Of a stretch of DNA of 64,000 nucleotides, positions 26,301 to 34,146 are shown one piece after another. Position 1 is the stretch's first letter. The number at the start of each line of letters is the position of its first letter. A program made the position numbers and the translations under genes. The stretch comes from Streptomyces anulatus (lineage in GTDB: Bacteria > Actinomycetota > Actinomycetes > Streptomycetales > Streptomycetaceae), in NCBI RefSeq assembly GCF_014650675.1, contig NZ_BMVK01000022.1, forward strand, positions 1 through 64,000, given 5' to 3'. The notes beneath the pieces are model-generated. The model did no database searches. It had not been told where the DNA came from and saw nothing but the letters and a program-made list of their open reading frames with translations.

Positions 26301-29215
26301 AGCTCCACGGGGAGTTCGGTCCGCTCGGCCACCAGGGCGCGCAGCACCTCGATGGCCGACTGCCCCTCGCCGCCCACCGGTTCGCCGGCGCCGGCACCCG
26401 GCCCGCCGTCGCCGGTCGCGTGTGTCCCCCCGTCGGCCGGCCCGGCTCCGTTCGCAGGCCGCTCCCCCGGGGCCGGCACGGCCGACAGCCCGTCGGGGGC
26501 GACGCTCTCGCAGGGGCTCGCCAGGAAGTCGAACCCGGCGTCGAGGTCCAGGGGCCGGGTGAGCCGGTCCGTGAACAGCCGCTCGTGCATCAGCGGGGCG
26601 CCGATCACGTACGCGGCTCCGGCGACCCGGAGCAGACCGCGCAAGGACTGCTCGTCCGTGTCCAGCGCGACGGAGGGAACGCCGGTCGCGCCCGTGGCCA
26701 GGGAGCTGAGCACCTGGCCCGGCCCCACCTCCACGAAGAGGTCGACGTCCCGGGCCGCCTCCTGGACCGCCTTGGTGAAGAGCACCGGCTCGGTGATCTG
26801 CCGGTGCAGCAGCTTGCAGAGGTCGGTGTCCTCGGCCAGCTCCCGCCCGGTCACGGTGGACAGCACGCGGCGCCGCACCGGCCCGAACCGCGTGTCGACC
26901 AGCCAGCCCCCGAAGACGTCGGCGGCCGATGCGACCAGCGGGGAGTGGAAGGCGTGGGACACCGCGAGCGGCGTACAGACGACGCCCTGCCGGGAGGCCT
27001 GCTCCGTCACTGCGGCCACGGCCCCGGCCGGTCCGGCGACGACCGTCCGCTCGGGGCCGTTGTACCCGGCGATGACCACGTCGATGCCGTACGTCAGCTC
27101 CCGTACCCGCTCGGGGGTGGCCGACAGGGACGCCATGGTGCCGGGCTCGCCGTACGTGGCCATGGCCTCGCCGCGCACCCGGGCCGCCTGCGACAGCAGC
27201 GCCTCGTCCAGGGCTCCCGCCCAGTGCAGGGCGACGAGTTCGCCCAGACTGTGCCCGACGGCCGACTCCGCCTCCACGCCGAGCCAGTCGAGCACGCGCA
27301 GCCCGGCGGTGGCGGCGGTGACGATCCGCGGCTGCGCCACGTCGGTCGCCACCGGGTCCCCGTCCCCGGGCAGCCCGGCCCGCTCGTGGACCTCGGCGGC
27401 CTGGGCGAAGCGCCGGCGGAGTGCGCCGCCGTCGGTGCCCCGGCCGGATCCCTGGCCGGGGAAGAGGAAGCCGATGTTCCCGGCCTCGCCCCCCACGCAC
27501 CCGACGAAGGCCCGGTCGTCGACGGTGACCAGCCGGCCCGGGTCCCGCTCCAGCGCGTCGGTCAACTGCCGCAGCCGGCGTTCCGCGTCGTCCGGCGAGC
27601 TCACCACCACGGCCGCGCGCCACGGCAGTTCCCGCAGGTCGCGCTGGAGGGTGTGGGCCAGATCGCCGAGTTGCGCGTAGGACAGCCGGGGCGCGAGGTC
27701 GGCCGTCGCGGCCAGGCGCTCACGCAGCTCGGCCGACGACTCGCCGTCCAGGAGGAGCAGTTCGCAGTCCTGGAGGGAACCGGCGAGCATGAGGTGACGC
27801 CGATGGGGCGCCCGGTGGCGCGCGGGCGCCTCCTTGTCGATGACGACATGGGTGTTGATGCCGCCGAAGCCCATCGCGGTGACCCCGGCGCGCAGCGGCA
27901 TGTCCCGGGGCCACGGCTCCGCGGTGCGCAGCGCGCGCAGGCCCGCTCCCGGTCCGGTGAGCAGCTCGTGGGGATCCTGGCAGCCGATGGTGGGGGGCAG
28001 GAGGCGCGCGTCCACCGCCATCACGGCCTTGATGAGTCCGGCGACCCCGGCGGCGGCCTTGGTGTGGCCGATCATCGCCTTGGCGGAACCGATGGCGGCG
28101 GCCGGTGCGCCGGGGTCGGCCTCCGCACGGGCGGCGGTGAGCGCGCCGAGCTCGTTGGCGTCGCCCACCGGGGTGCCGGTGCCGTGCCCCTCGAAGAACG
28201 GCACGGTCCCGATCCCGAACCCGGCCCGTTCGTAGGCGCGAGCCAGGGCCAGCCGGTAGCCGCCCGACTCGGGGCGGGTGATGCTTCCCTGCCCGTCGGA
28301 GGAGACGCCCCATCCGGCGATCGTCGCGTAGCGGCGCAGGCCGGCCGCGCGGGCGTCCTCCTCCCGCATCAGGACGACCATGCCGCAGCCCTCGCCGGGC
28401 CAGAATCCGTTGGAGCCCCGGTCGTACACGCGCATCTCGGACCGGGCGAGGGCGCCGGTCTTGGCGAAGCCGACGATCTCGAACGGGTCGATGGACAGGT
28501 CGACGCCCCCGGCGACGGCGACGTCGAGATCCCCGCTAAGCAGGGAGCCGGCGGCGGAGGTGACCGAGAGCAGCGAGGAGGAGCACGCGCCGTCGACGGT
28601 GTAACCGCCGCCGCCCAGACCGAAGTAGTTGCAGATCCGGCCGGCGATGGTGTTCGACAGGGCTCCGGCGAGCGAGTCCTCGTCGATCGCGGGGAACGGC
28701 TGCTTGTACGTCTTCTCGACGCCTTCGAGGAACACGGCGAGCCGGTCCTCGTCCCAGCCCTGGCCGCGCAGCGCCTCCGCGAACACCCGGCGTACGTACG
28801 GCCAGCGCAGCCGCATTCCGCTCGCCCGGGTGAACTCCCCGGTGAGGGTGTTGCCGACGACGACGCCGGTCCGGGCGCGCGGCAGTCCGCCGCCCTCGGG
28901 GAATCCGGCGTCCGCCAGCGCCCGGCCGGCGGTCTCCAGGGCGAGCCAGTGCGTGAGGTCCGTCGAGCGGTAGGTGCTGCCGGTGACCCGGTGCGCGACG
29001 CGGTCGAAGGCGTAGCCCTCCAGTACGGCGGCCGTACGCGCGTAGAAGCGGTCGGGGGCGGCCGGGTCCGGATCCCAGTAGTCGTCCAGGCGCATCCGTA
29101 CGTCGGGGATCCGGCGGAAGGCGCGCCGGCCGGCCACCGCGTTCTCCCACAGCTCGCGGGGCGACGCGGCGTCCGGGAACCGGCAGGCCATACCGACGAT
29201 CGCTACGCGTGTCAT
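23357..29215 (-). CDS. pksE: Enediyne polyketide synthase PKSE (KS-AT-ACP-KR-DH-PPTase)
   Basis: A 1952-residue iterative type I PKS, the normal length for PKSE. Domains in order: KS (1-450) with C211 in DGACSSS and the histidines of GHGTGTP and IGHTKAA; AT (about 530-850) with S656 in GHSLGE; ACP (945-1025) with LHMSSI, pantetheine serine probably S987; KR (1190-1420) with TGGGKGIT and Tyr of HYATAN near 1364; DH (1450-1680) with His near 1494 in DHLLDGN; and an integral phosphopantetheinyl transferase (1740-1952) with VGCDIE near 1847. It builds the linear polyene precursor of enediyne cores. ATG 29215 overlaps the unbU stop by ATGA. All key residues look intact. Confidence 0.97.
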   Translation of the reverse strand: MTRVAIVGMACRFPDAASPRELWENAVAGRRAFRRIPDVRMRLDDYWDPDPAAPDRFYARTAAVLEGYAFDRVAHRVTGSTYRSTDLTHWLALETAGRALADAGFPEGGGLPRARTGVVVGNTLTGEFTRASGMRLRWPYVRRVFAEALRGQGWDEDRLAVFLEGVEKTYKQPFPAIDEDSLAGALSNTIAGRICNYFGLGGGGYTVDGACSSSLLSVTSAAGSLLSGDLDVAVAGGVDLSIDPFEIVGFAKTGALARSEMRVYDRGSNGFWPGEGCGMVVLMREEDARAAGLRRYATIAGWGVSSDGQGSITRPESGGYRLALARAYERAGFGIGTVPFFEGHGTGTPVGDANELGALTAARAEADPGAPAAAIGSAKAMIGHTKAAAGVAGLIKAVMAVDARLLPPTIGCQDPHELLTGPGAGLRALRTAEPWPRDMPLRAGVTAMGFGGINTHVVIDKEAPARHRAPHRRHLMLAGSLQDCELLLLDGESSAELRERLAATADLAPRLSYAQLGDLAHTLQRDLRELPWRAAVVVSSPDDAERRLRQLTDALERDPGRLVTVDDRAFVGCVGGEAGNIGFLFPGQGSGRGTDGGALRRRFAQAAEVHERAGLPGDGDPVATDVAQPRIVTAATAGLRVLDWLGVEAESAVGHSLGELVALHWAGALDEALLSQAARVRGEAMATYGEPGTMASLSATPERVRELTYGIDVVIAGYNGPERTVVAGPAGAVAAVTEQASRQGVVCTPLAVSHAFHSPLVASAADVFGGWLVDTRFGPVRRRVLSTVTGRELAEDTDLCKLLHRQITEPVLFTKAVQEAARDVDLFVEVGPGQVLSSLATGATGVPSVALDTDEQSLRGLLRVAGAAYVIGAPLMHERLFTDRLTRPLDLDAGFDFLASPCESVAPDGLSAVPAPGERPANGAGPADGGTHATGDGGPGAGAGEPVGGEGQSAIEVLRALVAERTELPVELVRDDSSLLDDLHMSSITVGQIVNQAATRLGLATAHAPANFATATLAELGEALESLADIGPDGGAGRPPAVLGAASWVRAFAVDLDEEPPAAVRTEASDGDWEVFAAADHPYAEELRTALRSARVGPGVLVCLPPRCPGDRLTPALDGARRALAGEAGQRFVLVQEGLGAAGLAKSLHLEAAHLRTTVVDTPAVDGVVDRIVAEVAATTRFTEACYDAAGTRRVPVLRVLPVRGERTDEVLDSTDVILVTGGGKGITAECALAVADRTGAAVAVVGRSDPAHDEALAANLRRMADRGVRVGYARADVTDPERVSAAVAELTAGLGPVTAVLHGAGRNEPAALADLTEEDFQRTLAPKVDGLLAVLKAVDPSALKLLVCFGSVIGRTGLRGEAHYATANERLADLAERFADASPHCRVRCVEWSVWSGVGMGEKLSVVESLAREGITPISPDRGVEMLLRLIADPDAPPVTVVTGRTGEMETLRRELPPLPLHRFTVAPIVRYHGAELVTEAELNVGTDPYLGDHLLDGNMLLPAVIGMEAMCQVAAAATGWSGVPVLEDVRFLRPVVVPPDGTARVRIAATVTDADTVEVVLHAEESGFVAEHFRARLVYSGPPVPEGPPTPRGPGLGDVPLDPAADLYGDVLFQGDRFRRLRRFHRVSARHVDADLSVDEVPDWFAAYLPGGLLLADPGMRDALMHGNQVCVPDATLLPSGIDRLYPLAAGADVPKELRYTAVERAREGSTYVYDIAAHAPDGRVVERWEGLRLTAVRKRTRSGSWAAPLLASHMERTVEELTGRRVALAVEPDEGHGPGEAPADAGVRRSLTARAASRALGAPATVTYRPDGRPELSDGSVVSASHMAGWTLCAVAEAAAVGCDIERVVARPTAEWEGLLGVHAPLAALAAKETGDSYDTAATAVWTALECLQKAGLTTHAPLSLTPRTVDDWTVFASGGLRVAVLAARLKGVPDPVAVAVLVAAESRP

Positions 29216-30183
29216 GCCGCCACCGGCGCCTTCCCGGACTCCGACGGGACGCCCCGGGCCTCGACGGCCGGCGCCGGGGCCGGGCTCGTCCCGGCCTGCT
29301 CGGTGCGCAGGTGCACCAGCCAGAGGTAGCCGCCGCGCACCAGGCAGACCACGGCCGTGGCGAAGAACAGGCCGTACGCGATGCCCAGACCGGTCATGAT
29401 CCCGTACGTCACGGCGACGCCGCCGCCGAAGGCGACCTGTGCGACGGGCCGCGACGGGGTGGTGCCCGGGTCCGTGACCATGTAGTTGGTGAACAGGACG
29501 AAGGCCACCCCGGTCATCATGCCCAGCGCCGGCGGGATCGCGGTGTCGAAGAGCACTCCGCGCAGCACGGCCTGGAGCACGAAGACCACCAGCCAGCCGC
29601 CGATCAGCCACATCCGTCCGGTGAGCTTCGCGTTGAGCAGGGTCCCCAGGGCGACGATCACCGCGGGAATGATCCAGTCGACCGCCCCGTCGGTGTACTC
29701 GGTGAACTGGTACGGGGGTGCGATGCTGGCCCACGGGAAGAGCAGCAGCACCACCGCGATGCCGAAGTTCGACGGGTTCATGAAGTGCCGCGGCCTGCCC
29801 CGTACCGGTGCGCGCAGGACCCATTTGGCGGAGACCGCGATGATGACGCCGAGGAGCATCACCCACAGCCGGTCGTTCACGTACAGCAGCATGTTGACGG
29901 CGAGCGCGGTGATGTGGCTGGGGTAGAGGAACTCCAGGATCCCCTTCGCACCGCTCCCGGCGAAGCGCGGCCGGCGCTTCTCGACCCGGGCTCCGATGTA
30001 CTCCAGGACCGTTTCGACGGTGTAGCCGACGGCGACCGCCAGGATGGGCCACAGCCAGGGCTGTTCGAAGCCGAGCACGGTGTAGCCGGCGATGTTGAGC
30101 ACGGTGATCGAGATGGCGAACCGACGCAGCGCGGTGACGATCTTCGGGTCGTGCCGTGGGGGTGTGGTGGGTACCTCGGTCAT
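29212..30183 (-). CDS. unbU: Enediyne core membrane protein UnbU (E5 type)
   Basis: A 323-residue integral membrane protein with about nine to ten hydrophobic segments, distantly like NqrB/RnfD. Motifs include EFLYPSHITALAVNMLLY, RHFMNPSNFGIAV and FTNYMVTDPGTTPSRP. The NPSNFG and TDPGTTPS segments are the conserved core of the UnbU family. Function is unknown but it is one of five genes found together in essentially all enediyne clusters. ATG 30183 has an AAGGAG site overlapping the upstream stop and lies 5 bases after unbV; it overlaps pksE. Electron transfer or membrane assembly roles are speculative. Confidence 0.94.
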   Translation of the reverse strand: MTEVPTTPPRHDPKIVTALRRFAISITVLNIAGYTVLGFEQPWLWPILAVAVGYTVETVLEYIGARVEKRRPRFAGSGAKGILEFLYPSHITALAVNMLLYVNDRLWVMLLGVIIAVSAKWVLRAPVRGRPRHFMNPSNFGIAVVLLLFPWASIAPPYQFTEYTDGAVDWIIPAVIVALGTLLNAKLTGRMWLIGGWLVVFVLQAVLRGVLFDTAIPPALGMMTGVAFVLFTNYMVTDPGTTPSRPVAQVAFGGGVAVTYGIMTGLGIAYGLFFATAVVCLVRGGYLWLVHLRTEQAGTSPAPAPAVEARGVPSESGKAPVAA

Positions 30184-30188
30184 CGCGG

Positions 30189-32096
30189 TCACTTCTCCTT
30201 GACGTCGGTCGCGAGCTGGAGGTCGTGCCATCCGGGGGCCAGCCGCAGGTCTTTCTCGTGGACCTCGCCGGAGCGGTCGCGCCACTTCAGGCGGACCGGC
30301 AGCGGTGTGCCCTTCTGCTCACCGAGGCCGATGTGCACGTCGTGGCTGCGCTTGCCGGAGTGTCCGCCGCCGCCGTCGACACGGCTGACCCGCCGGGTGC
30401 CGTCGGGCAGGGTCACGGTCACCTGGGCGTCGACGACCGGTGATCCGGAGGGGTGGGTCAGCTTCAGGCCGAGGAAGTCGCCGGCGGTGCGGCTCTCGTT
30501 CAGGTAGAAGCCGGGTTCGCCCCACTGCCGTGCCACCGCCAGGTCGAGCCTGCCGTCGCCGTTGGAGTCCCCGACGGCGATCCCACGGGTGGGGATGGGC
30601 ACGGCCAGGCCGAGCCGGTCGGACAGGTTCGCGTAGTCGCCGTCCGGGGTCCGGGCGAAGAACCGCATGGTCTGGTCCCCGGCCAGGTCGTCGCCCTTCC
30701 TGACGTGGGGCCACCAGCCGGGGTGGGCGACCAGGCCGTCGTTGGCGGTGGCCAGCTCCTGCAGCTGGGCCCAGCGGTTGTTCCGGCCCTTGACGAAGCC
30801 GGTGGCCTGGGTGATCTCCAGCCGGCTGTCGTTGTCGAAGTCGCCCATCTTCACGTCCCAGCCCCAGCCCGACCAGGCGAGGTTGAGGGGGCCGCTGCGG
30901 TCCACGTACGGCGCTTCGCCCCGGCTCATCCGGGTACGCACGTCGTCCGTGCCGTCGGCGGTGCTCATGAACGCGAAGTTGCTCTCCTGGAGGCCGAAGG
31001 AGGTGGTGATGTTGGAGACGAACATGTCGTACAGCCCGTCCTGGTTCAGGTCCCCGAAGTCGATGCCCATCCCCTTGAAGGAACTGGCGCCGATCCGCTT
31101 GGACTTGGGCACCATCGGATGGTGCGCGCCCTTCACCTCGGCGAACGCGATCCGGCCGGGCTTCGACCTGTTCTGCAGCAGACGCGAGGTGCCGAAGTCG
31201 TGGGCGACGTACAGCTCGGGCAGCTGGTCGCCGTCGAGGTCGGTGGCGGCGGCGCCGAGCGTCCAGCCGATGCGCATGTCGCGGGGCATGACGTCCTCGG
31301 CCTCGACGAAGCCGTTCTCGGTCCACCGCAGGATGTGGTCCTCGCCGCCGTTGAGGGCGTTGGACAGCGAGTCGTTCATGACCACGCCGCCCCGCACCGA
31401 GGGGTCGAGGACGGGGCTGTCCGGGAAGTAGTTGCCGATGAAGACGTCGTCGTGGCCGTCGCCGTCGAAGTCGGCGATCGTCACCGCGTTGCTGTGCCAA
31501 CGGGGCCCGGTGTAACGCGCCTTGCCCACGCCGGCGATCAGCTCGACGGGCTCGAAGGAGTCGGCGGTCATGTCGTCCCGGCCCGACCGGGCCTGGAAGA
31601 CGACCGGGGTGCGGCCCCAGTAGTAGACGAGCAGGTCGCTGTGCCCGTCCTCGTTGAAGTCACCGGCGACGCAGCCCATCGGGGCCATCACGTCGTCCAT
31701 CGGGAGCGGGGCGGGGTCGAGGACGAACGGCGTGTAGCGGTCGCCGCGTTCGTCGGGCGCGGGCGTCACGACGACCTGGTCGATCCGAGGGTCGGTGACG
31801 CAGAGATCGTTGGAGAAGCCGTCGCCGTCGACGTCGTTCATGGCGATGCCGGCGCCCACCGAGGAGATCCACGCCTCGATATGTTTGTACGCCTTGTTGA
31901 CCTCGCGGATCTCCTGCTGGTCGTGGCCCGCGGGCATGGCGATGGTCTTCGGGGTGAAGGCGAAGGAGCTCGCCAGCTCCTCCGTCTGCGCCGCGGACGG
32001 TGTCGCGGGGCGCACCACGACATAGGTCACCACCATGAGCAGGACGGCGACGATTCCGGGGAGCTTGAGATAAAGGCGGGATCGCACGGTTGACAT
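30189..32096 (-). CDS. unbV: Enediyne core protein UnbV (E4 type), FG-GAP/ASPIC domain
   Basis: A 635-residue exported protein. An N-terminal membrane anchor or signal (LPGIVAVLLMVVTYVVV) is followed by repeated FG-GAP/VCBS calcium-loop motifs such as DVDGDG, DFNEDGHSD, DFDGDGHDD, DLNQDG and DSNGDGRLD, consistent with a seven-bladed propeller. The C-terminal part is an ASPIC/UnbV-like domain. It is one of the conserved enediyne genes of unknown function. It lies 4 bases after unbL and 5 before unbU. The sequence suggests it acts outside the membrane, which is notable for a polyketide pathway. Confidence 0.95.
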   Translation of the reverse strand: MSTVRSRLYLKLPGIVAVLLMVVTYVVVRPATPSAAQTEELASSFAFTPKTIAMPAGHDQQEIREVNKAYKHIEAWISSVGAGIAMNDVDGDGFSNDLCVTDPRIDQVVVTPAPDERGDRYTPFVLDPAPLPMDDVMAPMGCVAGDFNEDGHSDLLVYYWGRTPVVFQARSGRDDMTADSFEPVELIAGVGKARYTGPRWHSNAVTIADFDGDGHDDVFIGNYFPDSPVLDPSVRGGVVMNDSLSNALNGGEDHILRWTENGFVEAEDVMPRDMRIGWTLGAAATDLDGDQLPELYVAHDFGTSRLLQNRSKPGRIAFAEVKGAHHPMVPKSKRIGASSFKGMGIDFGDLNQDGLYDMFVSNITTSFGLQESNFAFMSTADGTDDVRTRMSRGEAPYVDRSGPLNLAWSGWGWDVKMGDFDNDSRLEITQATGFVKGRNNRWAQLQELATANDGLVAHPGWWPHVRKGDDLAGDQTMRFFARTPDGDYANLSDRLGLAVPIPTRGIAVGDSNGDGRLDLAVARQWGEPGFYLNESRTAGDFLGLKLTHPSGSPVVDAQVTVTLPDGTRRVSRVDGGGGHSGKRSHDVHIGLGEQKGTPLPVRLKWRDRSGEVHEKDLRLAPGWHDLQLATDVKEK

Positions 32097-32100
32097 GTGA

Positions 32101-33072
32101 CTAGCTCCTTCCCTCGGAAACGAGTGCTCCGGCTATGCCTTGACGCCATGTCTCGTACGCGGGCATGTCCACCCGGTCGGACGCGCCCGGCCGCTGTTCC
32201 CGGCAGACTCCTGCCGCCTCGTGCGGTTTCATGCCGCACAGCACCTCGGTGGCGAGGTGGGTGTGAGGCACCGTCAGTCCCGCGTGCTCGCGCGCCTCCG
32301 CGGCGAACGCCGAGCCCTGGAGGAGCTGCGGCCGGTACGCGCCGACGCCCTCCCGCAAGCGCAGGAGCTCGTCCGCACCGGCGCCGCCCGCGTAGGTCGC
32401 GGCCAGTCCCACGCCGCTGAACAGGTCGCCGCGTCGGGCCGGCGGGAAGGCGTCGACGAGCGCCAGGACGGCGTCGACGTCGGTGCCGCCGACGAACCAG
32501 AGCGCCCGGCCGATCCCCTGGTCCACCGCGCGGTGCGCGTAGGAGGCCTGGTCCTCGGGCCACGGCAGCTTCCGCTCGCGATGCTGCCCGCGAACGTAGC
32601 GGTCGGTGTGGAAGTAGGCCTGGTGAAAGCCGTATCCGTCCAGAATCAGCCACCGCAGAAGCGGGTCCGTGTCCTCTGTGTCCGGGTGCAGCATGCGGGG
32701 CAGCCGGGCCATGGCCCAGCCGATGCCGACGTAGGCCATGTACGTGTGCGCACCGCCGCGTCCGGCCAGCAGACCGCTCAGGCGCCGGCCCCCGCTGCCG
32801 GGCAGCGCGTCCATGATGGAGCACGCCATGGCCGCGCCCTCGTAGGCGAATCCCCGGAACTCCCTGGGAATCGCTTCCAGTCGGGGCTCCGCGGCTTGCG
32901 AATCCGGCGCTTCGACGATCCGCCCATAGCCTTCGAGGAAGCTTCTGCCCACGGTTTCCAGCAGTTCCTGGGCCGTTGGGTTCTTTTTCCTGAATCCGCG
33001 TACTTCCAGACTGGTGCTGGACAGGGCGGGGGTCAATATTCGGCGCCGGAGCGCACGTAATCCAGCCGTCAC
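32101..33072 (-). CDS. unbL: Enediyne core protein UnbL (E3 type, DUF1702)
   Basis: A 323-residue soluble, helical protein matching DUF1702. Motifs include EGYGRIVE, GFAYEGAAMACSIMDAL, GGAHTYMAYVGIGWAMARL, LDGYGFHQAYFH and QGIGRALWFVGG. UnbL is one of the five markers of enediyne biosynthesis; its reaction is not established. The GTG start has GAGGGGG 9 bases upstream. It is first in the operon, so the cassette promoter must lie in the 261 bases before it, shared with the divergent DUF899 gene. Confidence 0.95.
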   Translation of the reverse strand: MTAGLRALRRRILTPALSSTSLEVRGFRKKNPTAQELLETVGRSFLEGYGRIVEAPDSQAAEPRLEAIPREFRGFAYEGAAMACSIMDALPGSGGRRLSGLLAGRGGAHTYMAYVGIGWAMARLPRMLHPDTEDTDPLLRWLILDGYGFHQAYFHTDRYVRGQHRERKLPWPEDQASYAHRAVDQGIGRALWFVGGTDVDAVLALVDAFPPARRGDLFSGVGLAATYAGGAGADELLRLREGVGAYRPQLLQGSAFAAEAREHAGLTVPHTHLATEVLCGMKPHEAAGVCREQRPGASDRVDMPAYETWRQGIAGALVSEGRS

Positions 33073-33333
33073 TGTGCGGTACCCCCTCGTTTGGGTGCCT
33101 CAAGCCGGTACGGAAAAGCCATGCCGAATGTACCCGGCGCTTCCGGTCCGTTGTCCACTCGAAATGTGCGCTCCCTATTCCCGGTCCGTGCGCCGGCTCG
33201 TGGGAGCGTGGTTTCGACGCCCGGTCCGGGCGCGAATGCACCGGGTGCCGGCACCGGTGACCGAACGCTGCGTCCGACGCTCTTCCGGTAGGGTTCCCTC
33301 TGCTGGTAAAGCACGACGAAGGCGAGGCCCGGA
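33073..33333. promoter_or_regulatory. Divergent promoter region of the enediyne cassette
   Basis: This 261-base gap separates unbL (minus) from the DUF899 gene (plus) and must carry the cassette promoter. It is GC-rich with scattered short inverted repeats. I see no confident -35/-10 pair and no copy of the ACTTAGT-type motif found near the HxlR gene. Confidence 0.5.
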
Positions 33334-34086
33334 ATGAACAGTCCGGCGATTGTGTCAAGAGAAGAATGGTTAGCGGCCCGGAAGGAACTGCTGGCGCGGG
33401 AGAAGCAGTTCGACCGGGAACGGGACGCGCTCAGCGCACAGCGCCGGGCTCTGCCGATGGTCGAGATCACCGAGCCGTACGTCTTCGACGGCCCGAACGG
33501 CGCGGCACGTCTCGTCGACCTGTTCGACGGCCGCAGCCAACTCATCGTGTATCACTTCATGCTGGCGCCCGACTGGGACGCCGGCTGTACGGGGTGTTCG
33601 CTCCTCGCCGACAACATCGGCCACCTGGCGCATCTGCACGCGGCCCGTACGTCATTCGCCGCGGTCTCCCGCGCGCCTCTCGCGAACATCACGAAATTCC
33701 GCGAACGCATGGGGTGGGATTTCCCCTGGTTCTCCTCCCACGGAACGTCTTTCAACTACGATTTCCACGTCACCATGGATGAATCCGTGGCGCCCGTTCT
33801 CTTCAACTTCCGCACGAAGGACGAACTGCGGGAAGCCGGAATCGGATCCTGGGCCCTGAGCGGCGAGCAGCACGGCCTGAGCGTCTTTCTCCGCGAGGAC
33901 GACCGGGTGTTCCACACCTACTCGACGTACTCGCGCGGCACCGATCTTCTCAACGGCACCTTCAACTACCTCGACCTGACCCCTCTCGGGCGCCAGGAGG
34001 AGGCCGGGATCATGAACTGGGTCCGTCACCACGACGACTACGGCGACCGGGCCGAAGAGGACGGCTGCGGCCACTGCGACGTCTGA
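33334..34086 (+). CDS. DUF899 thioredoxin-like protein
   Basis: A 250-residue protein of the DUF899/thioredoxin-like group, opening with a charged helix (EEWLAARKELLAREKQFDRERD). A core with C85-x2-C88 in GCTGCS follows, then FPWFSSHGTSFNYDFHVT. A second CxxC is at the very C-terminus (CGHC, 245-248), which is extra to the usual fold. Members are uncharacterised but look like thiol redox proteins. GAGG lies 6 bases before the ATG. Being divergent from the enediyne cassette makes a link to thiol chemistry or protection possible, though unproven. Confidence 0.82.
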   Translation: MNSPAIVSREEWLAARKELLAREKQFDRERDALSAQRRALPMVEITEPYVFDGPNGAARLVDLFDGRSQLIVYHFMLAPDWDAGCTGCSLLADNIGHLAHLHAARTSFAAVSRAPLANITKFRERMGWDFPWFSSHGTSFNYDFHVTMDESVAPVLFNFRTKDELREAGIGSWALSGEQHGLSVFLREDDRVFHTYSTYSRGTDLLNGTFNYLDLTPLGRQEEAGIMNWVRHHDDYGDRAEEDGCGHCDV

Positions 34087-34100
34087 CGCCACCGCTGCCG

Positions 34101-34141
34101 GGGGCCGCCGAGGGACGTTTCACGTGTCCGTCGGCGGCCCC
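34101..34141. terminator. Bidirectional stem-loop terminator
   Basis: An 11-base stem GGGGCCGCCGA / TCGGCGGCCCC is extended by four pairs after one mismatch, with a short loop. It lies between the convergent DUF899 and beta-propeller genes and can serve both. Confidence 0.8.
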
Positions 34142-34146
34142 GCCGG

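Noticed and set aside
23507..29329. Very long open frame (about 1940 codons) antisense to the PKS gene
   Set aside because: It is rich in Arg, Gly, Gln, His and Val with no domains. Such frames arise opposite GC-rich coding sequence with strong third-position bias. The minus-strand frame has complete PKSE domains.
29216..30052. Upstream extension of the PKS reading frame to about 30052
   Set aside because: The extra residues overlap unbU in another frame and lack motifs. The ketosynthase begins at the ATG overlapping the unbU stop, as in other PKSE proteins.
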